Shown here piece after piece: positions 24,308 through 37,600 of a stretch of DNA of 64,000 bases. Origin of the DNA: Erythroxylum novogranatense (taxonomy: Eukaryota > Streptophyta > Magnoliopsida > Malpighiales > Erythroxylaceae); NCBI GenBank assembly GCA_029891385.1, contig CM057235.1, positions 10,287,001-10,351,000 of the forward strand. The letters are read 5' to 3'. Under the pieces are notes generated by a model. That model made no database searches and was not told where the DNA came from. It saw nothing but the letters and a program-made list of their open reading frames with translations. The position numbers and the translations under genes are program-made. Each line of letters begins with the position of its first letter. Position 1 is the first letter of the stretch.

Positions 24308-24956
24308 TTTATGGTATCAGAGCCCAGTAATAGGATCTTACTTGGGCGTATGAGTATGAGTAAGAATTTGAGAAGAGTTTGTAATGATAAGAGTGAATTT
24401 GTGAGAATGTACTAAGTGATCATTTGATTTTGATGAAAGAAGTATGATTGTCTTTAGGAATGTGAAATTGATGGGCATGACTATTTGACGAATTCATGTG
24501 ATTGGTTCGATTTGGATGTTAAGAATATGATTGATTTTCGGAGTGTGTTGAGGAACTTAAGATTAGAATTTCTTGATTTATTGTGATGAATTGATATAGA
24601 TGAAAGAAAGATGATATAATGATAAAGATTAGATACTAATTGAACCATATTAGGGTTCCTTAAGAAATGGACCATTAATTTGTGTCCATATATAAAGAAA
24701 TAATGAGTTATAGATATAGTGTTTTGATATGATATGAGTGGTATATGATTTAAGGAAGTGAAATTTGTGAAGAGATTGAGAAAATGTATGATGAGTAAAT
24801 GTGATGAAAAAGTAATTGATTATGAGTTTTGGAAAGAAATTAGTAAGAAAGAGCTTGATGATCATTGTTTAGAAAGAAATTTATGCAAGAATGAGTTACT
24901 TGGAGTTTAAGTAAGTATGAATTTCGAGGACGAAATTCTTTTAAGAGGGGGAGAAA
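24308..24956 (+). other. 649-bp internal region of the giant-LTR element, second copy
   Basis: Same length as the first copy. The primer site is TGGTATCAGAGCCC at 24312-24325, the pol-tail remnant is near 24918, and the polypurine tract is 24943-24956. Nearly identical to 19283-19931. Confidence 0.8.
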
Positions 24957-27900
24957 TGTTGGACCCCGAACCTTGAGTGACAATTTGACTTAGTAATATG
25001 AATGATAAAGTGGATGAGTTGATTGAAATTGAGTTGACAATCATGGATAAAAAGAGAAAGAGTGAAAATATGAAAAATTGTGTAATAGTTGACTTTTTGG
25101 CCTTGGAGAGTTGACTTTTGTTTGAGGCAAAATTGGATAAAATGGTCTTCTGGAAACTTGTAGGTTATGTTAAGAGCTTTCTGTAGACATAAAGTTTGCG
25201 ATTTTTCGATATCGGGAGTGAAAGTTATGATCTGTCAAAGTTTATGTTTGATAAGGTTGACTTTTGACTTTAATTATGATAACTGAATCTTTGACTGAGA
25301 AATTAACCTAGTTAGAGGTTAATTGAGCTTTGATGTTCTTCATGAAAATTGAAGGGTTTGTTTTGATCTTTATTTCGATATAAAGTATGCAATTTTTCGA
25401 TCTCGGAATAATAAGTTATGATTTTTACAAGTTTATATTGTGGATTATTAGAGGATAGTATCTTTGACCGGAAAATGGACTCCCGTAGGAGTCGAATTGA
25501 TGTTTATGTCCTTCGTGAAAGATTTAGAGCTTCCCTCAAGCTTTCTATAGAGACTAAGTTTGTCAAAATTGGAGTTCGGGATTAAGAGTTATGAATTTCG
25601 GAAGTTTTGGTTTTTAAGTGAAAAAAAAATGAAATGAAATTGATTCATCCCCGTCGCTAGGGCGACGTATCGCCCTAGTCATGGCGAGCGTTTCGCTCGC
25701 ATCGCTAGGGCGACGCATCGCCCTCGCGATGGCAGGCATTCCGCCCGCGTCACCAGGGCGACGCGTCGCTAGGGCGATCTTGCCCGTACGACGCCGTTTT
25801 GATTCTTTGGTTTTTTTGACTTTACTTTCTCAAATCCGACCTTTGTTCACTATTTTGCTTATATCTTTTCCGTCCGACATCCGATTGAGTTGATTCTTGC
25901 GGAGTTGGATTCCTAAGACAATTATCTACATCCTCATAGAAATTTGTGAATTTTTGAGATTAAATTAATGGTGATTAATTTAATCAAAGTGAGTCGGAAA
26001 ATTTTCCAAACATGGTTTAGTATTTTGTGAAATTCAGGATCTGTAGAGATCCGATTGAAGCAATTCTTGAGGCGAAATAAAGATAAGACAAGGGGATACA
26101 AATCTTATGAATACATGAAATGTCAATTTTGCCCCTAAGACTTTTAATTTCTGAATTTAAGTTCGGATTAGGGTGTAATTTTTGGATTAGGAACACCTGA
26201 GAGTATTTTGAGCATAACTTTTAATCTGGGAATCGAAATGAGGTGATTCTTGTTTTGAAGTAAACTAGAGACATAAGGATACAATTGTTATGAAGACATC
26301 GAGTTTCAAATTTGGGATTAAGAATGTGAACTTTTGGACGGAAATAACGTACATGGAAAATATGTTAGAATGTGGATATTCCCAAACTGTTTTATGCATA
26401 ACTTTTGATGTAGTGCTCCGAATTGAGCGCGGTCGGTGGCGTTGGATTCGTATGTTTGAGAGGAACATTTCTCTAGAAGGAAGTTTTGACAAATTCCTCC
26501 AAATTGATAGTGTGAATCAGCCCGCAAGTGAGCATGACATAAAGTAGCAATGGAGGGGCAATTTGGTCATTTGACCATCAATTAATGAAACACATGAAGG
26601 AAGTGTCGTTTTGGCTTATTAAAAGCCACGAATGGGTTGGAGAAGTCTGGAAAATTATAGAAGAAAGAAGAAGAAATAAGAAGAGAAAGATGAGAAGCTC
26701 TTTCGTATGGAGAAAGAAGAGAGAAAGAAGAAAGTTTTTTATTTTTCCAAGCTTCCAAGGTGATTTTCGTGCTTCTTCCATGGAGGAAATAGATGGAGGA
26801 GCTTAAGGACTTTCTTCTAGAACCAAGAATTTTCGAAAATGAAGAAGAAAAGAGGTAAGAGAAAATTTTAGATTTTGAGTTTTGGTTAAGTTTTTGGTTT
26901 AGATTAATTAGAAATGATGTGGGTTTATGTGCTATGAGTTTTATTTTTTGATTGATGAGTTAATTTTAGTTATGGAAGATTTTAGAGAGAGAAAGCTTAG
27001 TGAGGAAGATGATGAATAGTGAAATTTAGGGGTTTTTGAAATTGATGATTTAGATAGCTTGAATTAGTGATGAATTTGAGATATCCTAAGTTAATTTTGA
27101 TGTTTATGCTTTAGGTGAAGTTTAATTTGAAAAATTATGAATTGGGGGTTTAGGCCAATTTTGGAAATTGGGAATTTTTGAAATTGGTGGTGTAGATATT
27201 TTGGAATTAATGTGAATTGATGAATTATGAAGTTAGTTTTGAAAATTATGTTTTATGAGATTGAATTTGGGTGTATTGGTTTAGGCCAATTTTGAAAATT
27301 GGGGATTTTCAAAATTGGAGATTGAAATAGCTTGGAAATATGATAATTATGAATTTCCGATAGTTAATTTTGAGAATATGCAAATTTATGATGTGAATTT
27401 GGGTGATTATGGCTTAGGTCATTTTTAGTTGAAAAAAGGAAAGAAGCAAGGATCAAATTGGAGCTTGGAGCAAGTTCCTGGTATCGATTCGAGGTGGGTA
27501 GTATATTTATTTATTGAATTTTAAGCTAAGCATATGGATTTGAAAAATTCAAGAAGCAAATTTTGAGAAACAAATGTTTAGAAAAATGTTTGAGAAATAT
27601 AGTTTTGACTGAGTAAATGAAATGCTTTCGGAAGGTTTTAAGAAAATACAAGATCTATGAAAATCATGTTTTTGAATTATCTGAACAATTTGAACAATGT
27701 GCCTTGTAATAGAATCAGTTTGATTTATGATTTAAAGAAATTGTGCATACTTTGTTATGAATTTGCATGATATGTGATTTAATTGATGCTGTTAAATGCA
27801 TTTATGTGAATATGCGAAAATGTCAATTGTGATACGATATGATATGAAAAATTTAGAAAATCAAGATTTTTGGAAAAATGCCTTCGGGCAATTTGAATTC

Positions 27901-29351
27901 TCTTTCCACTTATGTGTTATGTGGGTTTGGTAGGTCCCTTGTGAGTCAGCGCTGTCTCTATTTGTATAGCCTTCGCCTGGCTGCCCGCTAGTGGCACGGA
28001 GCTCCGATTTTGGACTCCTTCACGGTTACACTGGACCGCTTTGCAGGAAAGTGTAGTACGTTACGTTCACTGTACCGCATGACCGCTATCTTGAGAATGT
28101 GCAAGACGTTCTGCTTGGACCAAACCAAGCCATTTGATATGTTTTATATGTTTGATTTGTGAACTTGATGATTTGTAATGTTATGTGTTTGCATTCATGT
28201 TTATGAAACATTTAAGAAAAGGAGTTATGAAAAGTTTGAAAAATTAAAAGGGTTTGAGAAAATATTAAAAAATTGAAAAGTTTGAAAATGAGTTTTGGAG
28301 AAAATCTTAAATGGGAAATGTTTGAAAAGTTTGAAAATAAAAGATTTTTCCGCTTATTGTTCAGTTTATAAATATATTATCCACGAGCTTCGAAGCTACC
28401 CCTTTCATCCCCATCTCGGTGTTTCGAGCGGAGATCGGATGAAAGAATGTGAAAACGTCGCTTTGACATTTGTATAAGTTAGAGTTTGAGTAATCTAATT
28501 TGAGTATGGATATGTATATGGCTTTAGATAAGTTTGGGAAAATGTATTTGTGTATAAAGTTGAGAATTGTGAATGATTGTGAAATTTGTATATGAAATTA
28601 TGGAAAATTTGGGAATATATATGTATGATTGATTTGGGAATTCGGTTGAATGATGAGTTTGGTATTGAATTGAGAATTATGGAAGTATTAGATTTAGGTT
28701 TGCGTTTTGCTGGTGTTTGGGTTCCGGACGGGAGAGTCCGATGATTCTGAGATCTGTTTGGCATTTAGAAGTGTATTTCTTTACCCTTGCAGGTTTGGGT
28801 TAGGATAAAGGCAGCCGTTATGCTGCCGAAATTTCGATAAAAATTAGTATGAATATGATTTTTGGGATTAATACCAATGTGTAAGAATATGGTTAAGTTT
28901 TGAGATTTCGCATGAGAAAGCATTTCCAAGGAAAAAGGATATAAGATTTCTTTGTATGAGTTTGATAAATGAGTAAAAGAAAAAAGAAAAAAAAATTTAT
29001 CGGATTTTGGAACGTCTTAGGGTTTCCAACGCGATTGTGATCCTGCGCTCCTTCTTGCGCTTTCGGATGTCGGCATTTGTTTCTGCTTGCGTTTTGTATT
29101 CGATCCGCTTCGCTACTTTTGGTTGGATTTGATTCAATTCGTTTTGTGGTCCGATTTGCATTTCGTTCCGCGTTCGTTTTATTCTGTTTCCGTATGATGC
29201 GATTCGATTCCGTTTCGTTTTTCGTTTCGCGTCATCTCTTGCTTTGTTTCTAATTCGATATTTCGATGCGAACTTTCCGTTCCCATTCGATTCCATTCCC
29301 TTCGTTCTTCGTTTTCCGGTTGGGATCCGGTTCCCGGATCGGGTCCCAACA
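24957..29351 (+). repeat. Giant LTR, right copy (4395 bp)
   Basis: It starts TGTTGGACCCCGAACC and ends GGGTCCCAACA, followed directly by gypsy integrase codons (AGTATGTACC). It closely matches the middle LTR except for an indel-rich patch at 27570-28450 and the GC block at 25650-25795. The donor-like AG/GTAAGA is at 26854/26855 and the acceptor-like CCTTGCAG ends at 28792. Confidence 0.85.
25650..25795. repeat. GC-rich palindromic block in giant LTR (right copy)
   Basis: Repeated TCGCTAGGGCGACG and TCGCCCTCG units with inverted partners. An added hairpin (GCGAGCG TTT CGCTCGC) is disrupted in the middle LTR. Confidence 0.7.
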
Positions 29352-30120
29352 AGTATGTACCAATTATTATTGATTATGTCTCAAAGTAGGTTAAGGCTTA
29401 AGTTTTGCCTACTAATGAAGACAAAATAATTGTTAAGTTTCTTATAAAGTTATTTATATGATTTGGTATGCTCAGAACAATAACTAGTGATAGAGGTACA
29501 CATTTTTGCAATAATCAATTCGAAAAAGTTTTTAAAACATTTGGTGTTACTTGTAAATTATATACCCTTTATCATCCTCAAACTAGTGGCCAAATAGAAG
29601 TAACTAATATGGAACTAAAAAGAATACTAGAAAAGATTATGGAACACTCTAGGAAAGATTGGTCTATGAAGTTATATGATGCTTTATAGGCCTATAGGAA
29701 TATAGGACTACTTATAAAGTAATGGTTAGTACCATACCATATAGACTAATTTATGGGAAAGCATGTTACTTATTGGTGTAACTTAAGCATAAAGCTTTTA
29801 GGATATAAAGTTTATTAACTATGATTTATACCATGTATTTGAAAAACTTACCCTCCAAATAAACAAACTTTATGAGTGGAACAATATAACCTATGAAAAT
29901 TTGAGGATATCTAAGACGAAGGCAAAGAAGTGCTATGACCAAAAATATAATGTGTGCTAAGGGGTTTAAACTAGGAGATCAAGTTTTGCTCTATAATTCC
30001 CAACTCTGACTATTTTTAGGTAAACTTAAATCTAGATGGCCATAATCTTTCATTAGTAACTAGGTTATAGAAATCATGTATCAAGATAATGGCATGTTCA
30101 AAATCAAATGACCCTAAAGT
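29352..30120 (+). pseudogene. pol: Athila/Tat-like gypsy integrase remnant
   Basis: Readable parts are YVPIIIDYVSK at the start, then RTITSDRGTHFCNNQFEKVF (29468 frame; contains the second catalytic D), YHPQTSGQIEV with the third catalytic E in QIE, IPYRLIYGKACY (about 29735), and a broken C-terminal segment near 29880-30050. Several stops and frameshifts show it is dead. It continues the reverse transcriptase remnant at 17440-18510. Roughly the rest of RT, RNase H and the integrase N-terminus are missing between the two. It is cut at AAAGT (30116-30120) by the next insertion and resumes at 49786. Confidence 0.8.
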
Positions 30121-30447
30121 TGTTAGGTTTTGATCATGCATCTCATACATAATATATGTCAAATATCGCAGTGGAAATAAAACAGAATCTCAAAAACCTA
30201 CTCATGCATATAAATATAGAAAAAATATGAAATGTAAGATGTTTACATACCTTTCTGACAATCTCCTTCCTTCTTTAATCTTCTCAGCGTTGGGTGATCA
30301 TAAACCACAACGATCAATGCAGACTGTGTCTAATGAAAGTCCACACAAAGATAGAAGGATGAAACCTCACTAGGAGATGGCTATAATTCTTTCTTTGTGC
30401 TAGCAAAGACAAGAACTCTTGAGAGAGTTAGAGAGGAAAAGTGTATG

Positions 30448-33400
30448 TGTAACACCCCACTCCCGCATGACCTGAACCCGACATCGATGGTGATATCCGA
30501 GTCCATGCCACGCGAGGGTGGTGTGCTTTATCACTCAGTCAAAACTCAGTATAAATTTTTTTTAACACACACACACACACATTATAATTTGATCGAAAAA
30601 TAATTTACATAAACAATTCAATGGCCTCGGGGCCTTTTTCATAAATACAATTTGTTTCAGTCTGTTGACTTTACAAATTGACTTAATCATTAATACAAAA
30701 ATTCACAAAATAAAATAGACTAATGCAGACGCGAACTGATCCTGACCACTTCTCTATTTCATTAACCAGCAGATGTCATATGCCCGTTGCCTAACGGGGT
30801 ATTCTTCTGAGTCTTGAAAAATAATTGCAAATTTTGGGTGAGTTTTACGAACTCAGTGAGAAACCATCATCGATGGTTCACTCAATTCATGCAACACATC
30901 TTTCCATATAACATATATTCACATTGTTGCATCTTTAATCATATTGCACGATTTCACTTAAACATAGACAATTTATACATTTCACACATTTAGACATACA
31001 TGACCAATTAAATGCATAAAGATCCATAATTCACACTCAGAAATACCACAGAAGCATAAGGCAATTAGCCTTTCGCTCAATCAAAGAGACTAAAATCAGA
31101 TACATATGACATGCGCATGTGACACATTTCTATTTTATTTCGGTGTTATGACCGAGCGCCTAAACTGTCCCAATAAGGGCACATTAATCGTTGAGCCAGA
31201 GGCTCTGAACTGTCCCAATATAGGCGCATTAATCGTGGAGCCAGAGGCTCTGAATCACTGTCCCAATATGGGCACATTAATCGTTGAGACAGAGGCTCTG
31301 AATCATTGTGGGCTCGAGGCCCAAATACGTTGAGCTTTAAGCTCTCGGTGGCTGCTCCGGTCACAACTGCCAATTACTGATCATATATTTATGCAAGGAA
31401 TGCATATGTCAAAAATATCAAACATAAAGCAAGCCAACCTCATCGTCTATCCCAAATTAACACATTCACATAAATGGTTCACAATTATTCACATTCAAAT
31501 CACATATGGCAAGTAGGGCACCCATATGTCAGTATCTCTCAGTACATCGGGCACCTTCGGCCCAGAATCCGTCATAAACAAATGCAAGCCCACCATTATT
31601 CTCCACAGTTTTATAAGCACAAAATATTAACAAATAATAACTAAGGAACCATCTAGGTTACCTTTGCTTCCGAAGCTAAAGCCTGAAAGTCGGCAACGTC
31701 TGTGAATTGACGTTCCAAAAGCGTCTCTAAAACAGTCCAAATATCCAACATTACCAAATTGGCAATCGGAAACATTTAATAATGCACATGTAGCAATTAA
31801 ATGTGTAAAATGCATGCTCGTGACATTCCCGGCACTAATTCACAAATTCCCATCACAAAAATTCCATATAAAAATTAAAAAACCATAGCCACAAGAATCA
31901 CCCAATTCAGACCTTTATAGGTCCAATTATAAATAAAATACGAATCAGAAAAATTATTTCCCGGACCCCTCACTTCGACCTAACTGATTCCCATAAATTT
32001 CAGCTCTAAAAATTTCCAATTTCACAAATGATGAAATTAAATAATATATGAATCCGATGCCTCGAGAATCAGGCCAATCGGATGTCGGATGACGAAGATA
32101 TAAGCAAAAGAAGCTTTAGGACAAAACAAAAGATAAGAGAGTTTGTACTATTTCCCTCTCTTCCACAATCTGGATTTCTAACATGCATAACTTTTTACAC
32201 ACTTATCCAAAAATTACAAAAAAGATCTCATTGGAAAGACAACAAGAAACCTTACAAGTTTCATGAAGGGCTCAAAAACTAATCTCACTTCTAAGGGTGC
32301 CAAAAACTACTTCAAAGTTACTGCCCATAAAAGACCATATAAACAGTAACTGTGTTCTTCCAATCCTCATAACTTCTTACTCATAACTACAAATAAGGTA
32401 CATTATACACCATTAGAAATCTCTAATCATTTTATACAATCTTCATGAAGACCCCCCAATCCAATTCAATCTATAAGAGGGTCAAAAATACAAACAAAGG
32501 TTCTGCCCAATGAAACAGTAAAACTACCATATGAACAGTAACTGCACTCTACTAAAAAAATCCTATCTTTCCATTCCTTATGCCACAAATTCAAACATTT
32601 ATGTCAAAAGAAATATCAAAACGTTTTCTACAAGTTTCATGAATAACTTGGAAGCAAAATCAACCTCTAAACAACTCAAATTCTCAAGCAAAGCCTCTGC
32701 CTATATAAATCTTATTCTCACAGTAACAGGATCTTCCAACATTCATAACTTTCCAACCCATTGTAGAAAAATTACATACCATATAGCAATAAAAATCTAA
32801 GACAATATACTACAATTCTCAAGAAGGACTTCAAAGCAAATTCCCATTCAAACTAGGTCAAATCCTCTCACTAAGGTGGCTGTCTTGCTAGGGTTTAAAA
32901 AAATCAGCATTTGAACTAAACAATAACAGAGCTTTACAAATTTATATCTAACAATCCTCACATCCAAAATTCGCATACAATACCTCATTAGAAAGCTACA
33001 ACAATTCTCTACAACTTTATAGAAGGTCATCTGAGCCAATTTCACCTTTAAAATTTCCAAATAAATGGCAGAACACAAAGAGCACAAGACCTATACACTT
33101 AGAGCATTGCACACCAAATGCTGAATTACCACTTGAACATTAACAGACCATAACTTTCAATCTACACGTCGAAAAGTATCATACCTAGTGGAGTTAGAAA
33201 GCTAACACAAAATTCTTCAACTTTCATGAAGACCAATTTCACAAATTCAACCCAAAGCAATCTAGAAAAATTCATCAAAGATTCAGGTCATCAAGCTCGA
33301 ATTACTGTTCATACTGCATCTATACTTCACTTTAAAAGAAAGATTCAACACTCTTCTAATTAAAATTGGGCAGCATTTCCTTCACAAGAAATGTAGCCAA

Positions 33401-34695
33401 ATGTCTAAATTTTAATTTAAGACAAACCTCACCTCAATTGCTTAACCACAAAACTAGTTATGGCAAAAACATTGAAACATGTACAAGGTAACTTTTCCAG
33501 ATTTGATACTCAATCCAATTCCCTCTCATTCCAATTCCAATTCTACTTCAATAAACATATCAATTAGACAAGAAATCAGCCAATGTGTCATCAATACTTT
33601 CACTTGGACAAACAGCCACAAATTGGCAGCACCTAAACTCAACTTGCTTCCCTTAATCTCCGTTCATCTTTAATCACAAAATCCACTTCAAACTATCCTA
33701 ATTTTCATACCACACAAACTACCTTTATATGCATTGTTTATCCTCACACAAACATATACTTATACCCATACCATTAAAACAAACTTCATGGAATTAATGC
33801 ACCATAAAGCACAATAAATGTTTCTAATTACAAATTAAAGAACATACAACTTGAGTGCTCACCTAAATAAGCTTTAACTCTTCAATCTTCAAAACACTCC
33901 AACACTCTACCCCACACCAACACTCACGACTAACTCTCCAATACAAACACAAATCATCATCTTCACAAGACTTAAGGGTGGATTTGTGTGTGAAGAGAAG
34001 AAGAGCAAGAGAAATAGCAAGGAAAAGCTTCTTGCATGGTGGATGAAAAACAAAACAACAAAGAAGGGGAAGGAGGCACTCACGAATGGAGGAGAAGAAA
34101 AACACTTAAAGTCACCCTTTTTACTCTTTCTCAAGCAAGTGTCGTGGAAGCTAAACTTAGGATATTTATATTCATTAGATAACCCTTAAAGAACTAAGAC
34201 TAAGTAGGCAAGTGACATGTGTCACTTGCCACTTGTCCTGGTTTTATTATTCCGGTTCTAAATTCTACTCCAATTTCTCGTCAAACTCCAATGGCTTAAC
34301 TTAATAAATCCTAACATCATATCTCCAATTTTTATTGCCATTGGCCAGTCATTTCTAGTACAGAAAACCCACTCAGTCAGTTAGTTGAAAATTTTTCGGT
34401 CCGGGCATGTACCCCGAAAATTCCAGAAAAATTCATGAAATTCCCTAAAAATATCAAACACACAAAAATGCACTCCAATTAATTTTTCAACCATAAATAA
34501 CACATTTTTCACAATAAACACAGATGCCGGGAAAATGTCATGAATGTATGTACAATCATGTGCATTTACAAAAATTACAATTTATGCATATATGAAGGTC
34601 ATATTAGGCATGACCGTGCCGAGATACGTTTACACACTCGTAACTCATTCCAAAATACCAATTTACCCCCTTCCCATCGGTGATGGGATGTTACA
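30448..34695 (-). repeat. LARD 3' LTR (4248 bp)
   Basis: Plus-strand ends are TGTAACACCCC and GGGATGTTACA. It contains an (AC)n run near 30567-30582, three 45-48 bp repeats at 31160-31310, about seven ~190-bp modules between 32180 and 33400, and a TATA box at 34163-34170 (minus) followed by a CT-rich leader. Confidence 0.85.
34163..34170 (-). promoter_or_regulatory. TATA box in LARD LTR
   Basis: TATAAATA on the minus strand, about 530 bases inside the LTR and followed by a pyrimidine-rich leader. The other LTR has the same box at 41767-41774. I infer this is the element promoter. Confidence 0.45.
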
Positions 34696-37600
34696 ATTCT
34701 CCCCTCCTAATAAAAATTTCGTCATCGAAATTTATTTTTGACGCTGAAGAAGGTACGAGTACCGTCCTTCCGTTTCTTGTGTCATCTTTGCATGAATTTT
34801 CTGTTCAACGAGTATACTTCCTCTTTCAGCATATTCAACACTTTACTTCCAATTTCAATACCATATATATCGACTTATAACAATACAAATCACTCATACT
34901 GCCTTTGTCCCATACTTTATGTCAAATTTAGTTTCCCCCCTATTTACACCTTTATCTCCATCTAAGTGCATCTTGGCCGAGGTGATACTCTTAAAAGTAT
35001 TTCATTTTTCGCTTACTAAATTTCATCTCTTTAGTGTTCTATAACCCTAATATCAACTCAACTCATTTGTCATTAACTTGGATCACTTAACCCCTATTAC
35101 AGATTCATTTCACTCATCAACATTATCTCCACTCAATCATGGCCTTCGACTATTTTTAGGCCCTGTTCACTATAATATAGAGGTGAACGGTTTCTTTTTG
35201 TTTTAAGACCCCTTATACACTATTCGAATGGTGTCACCAATATAACAATTGTTATTCCCACAATCAATCTGAACTATACATCAATCTCATGTCCTTATGA
35301 AGTCCAAAACTATCAGTTTTGCATTTGTCTCCAACAGTTAAGTCTGTTGGTTATTCAAACATTTAATCATTCGATTTTACATTCTAAACCATCAATCACT
35401 CTTTCGATATACTCTTACTAGAACATAAAGCTTCGATTGTTTCTTGTGTTTTCTCTAACAGTTTCTTTAGTTGGTATTACACAGACTTCTTAATCCAATC
35501 ATAAATATCATTTTCTCAATTCCTCTAGAAGGGTCGCAAATTCTAAATCCTTAATTTGGGCATTGCCAATCCTTTTTATATACACCTAATTTGGAATTCC
35601 AATAGCTACTAATACTTTCTTTTTTCCCCATTGTTAGGTCAACATCTTGCACTCAGTATTACACTAGGTTTGATACCCTTATCTCCCAAATTGTGATCTT
35701 TTATTATTGAATTTTCTATTCACTACATTGAATTGCAGCACTAGCTTTATTATGAAGTACTCAATTGCATAATCCTTTTTAATTCCTTCAAACTCAAAAA
35801 ATACCTAAATCATTATCGATTTGCATATTCATAGATATATCCAAAATATTTCTATACGAGTAATGTCTCCAAGCTTTCAAAACAATGCCTAGTACAACAA
35901 ATTTCGAGTCATCAATCACAATGCAGTCCATGAGGTTATACTTGTTTCTATGTACATAAACCACTTTACACTATTTCGACAGATTGCATCATAACCTTTA
36001 CTGGGACACTCCATTAAATATTGCAAAATCTCCAAATTAAAGTGATACAATCAATACTCGAGTTGTAAATTTCTCAAATTGTCTCTTTTTCCATTCATCA
36101 GTCATACGATTTACACGTTTTTCCTCAACATTTATGTTAAAGAGCTAAGACCAGGAAACCTTTAACAACTTTTGGGCGTATCCAACATACAACTAGTTTT
36201 AAATAATTCCAAATCCCATATATATCATCTATATCGTCATTAATTCTTCCAATGTTCCATGTTCGAATACTAGTTCCCCCACAATTTATTTGATCAAGCT
36301 ATTCACTTTTATGAAACTTTCAAGACATAAGATTTCTTCCACTATGCAAAATATTCGAATGATTATAGCCACTATCCAATCTAACCACAATTGAGACACT
36401 CTATTCCTCAATAGTATAATAAACTCCTTATACCCATGATTGATTCTTATAACTCTTTAAATATCTGATTTCCCCAATGAGGAAAAATTCTCTTATATTT
36501 TTCTTAGTTTCATAAAGACGTGTTCTGACGTCAGTTCCTTTACATTGGTTTCTCCACATACAAACATCAATTTATTTGCAATCGTTACTCCCTTGGTTGA
36601 TAACACATTCATCATATCAACTTTGTATGTCCCGAACATATTTACACAAAATAGACGTGAACCTATATTCTCCTCATATTCGCAATTAATGTCTCCTTAC
36701 TGTTCAATAAACCGATTACATAGTCGGATTCTTTACATCAACCAATGCATACCTTCTCAAGCATATTCTACCTCCTTCGCTTGAGTCTCCACTAGGATTA
36801 AGACTCCCATAACGACTTTTAATTCATTTTAGATTTATCTCTAATTTGTCCCTTCATTGATCATTTTTCATTCATTTTTTTTAAATGAATCATCTTAGCG
36901 ACGTAACCCAATTTAGGGAAATTCTTATTTGAAAGAAGTTTTCTTGCTACTTTCATTGATACCGCTTATGGAATTTCTACTCATCAACTATCGTCACCAT
37001 TTCTTATCAGCCATTCTCAATGCCTTAGGAAATCAATTTTTAGCCATTCATAATATCCCATGAAGATCAATTTATGCCATAACTCATATAATCATAACAT
37101 CCTTTTTAATATGGCTCATTAAAGTATATACTATCAAAATCATTACATCTTATCGAGAGATAGATGTAGGACAACTCACCTATTAGTCAGTTACGCTAAG
37201 GATATCGTGATCTCATTTGATTTTTTTAAATAACAAACTCAATTCATTTCCAATTGATCACTATAAGTACTTTCACTTCTTATTCTAACACTTATTGTAT
37301 TTTAAACTATAAGAACTATGACTAGCAATTATCCACTAACTCACCGATTGCTTCCGATATCATCTCCCCGCATATGATACATATATGCTTAATATTTTCA
37401 CTTGCCATGGTGTTCCCATTATCAGGTGTGCGTTCACATAGGTAAATCAACTGGACTTTGACAACTTTTTCATCTACCATTTTCATTGTCTTACATTCCA
37501 ATTTTTCACTATTTCATCATACCCATGTATGTTCACACTCAAATCAATATCATAGATGTATAATCATTATTGATTTCCCACTGATAGCTTCTGACTCTAA

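Larger units (their letters stand above)
18511..29351 (+). mobile_element. Non-autonomous giant-LTR retrotransposon, tandem LTR-internal-LTR-internal-LTR
   Basis: Three LTR copies (a 3' fragment 18511-19282, then 19932-24307 and 24957-29351) separate two identical-length 649-bp internal regions. LTR ends are TGTTGGACCCCGAACC and GATCGGGTCCCAACA, which are nearly inverted copies of each other. Each internal region starts with a Met-tRNA primer site and ends with a polypurine tract, so the element is structurally defined although it codes for nothing. The codons before the polypurine tract (MNFEDEILL...) resemble the end of a chromovirus (Tekay/Del) pol, suggesting derivation from such an element. 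It sits inside the gypsy remnant, whose integrase resumes at 29352. Confidence 0.8.

Noticed and set aside
31160..31310. Regularly spaced repeats as a CRISPR-like array
   Set aside because: Three adjacent imperfect repeats without distinct spacers, in plant LTR DNA; ordinary tandem repeats.
31106..31373. Overlapping 75-codon frames on both strands in the LARD LTR
   Set aside because: They arise from the 45-48 bp tandem repeat, whose length permits open frames on both strands.
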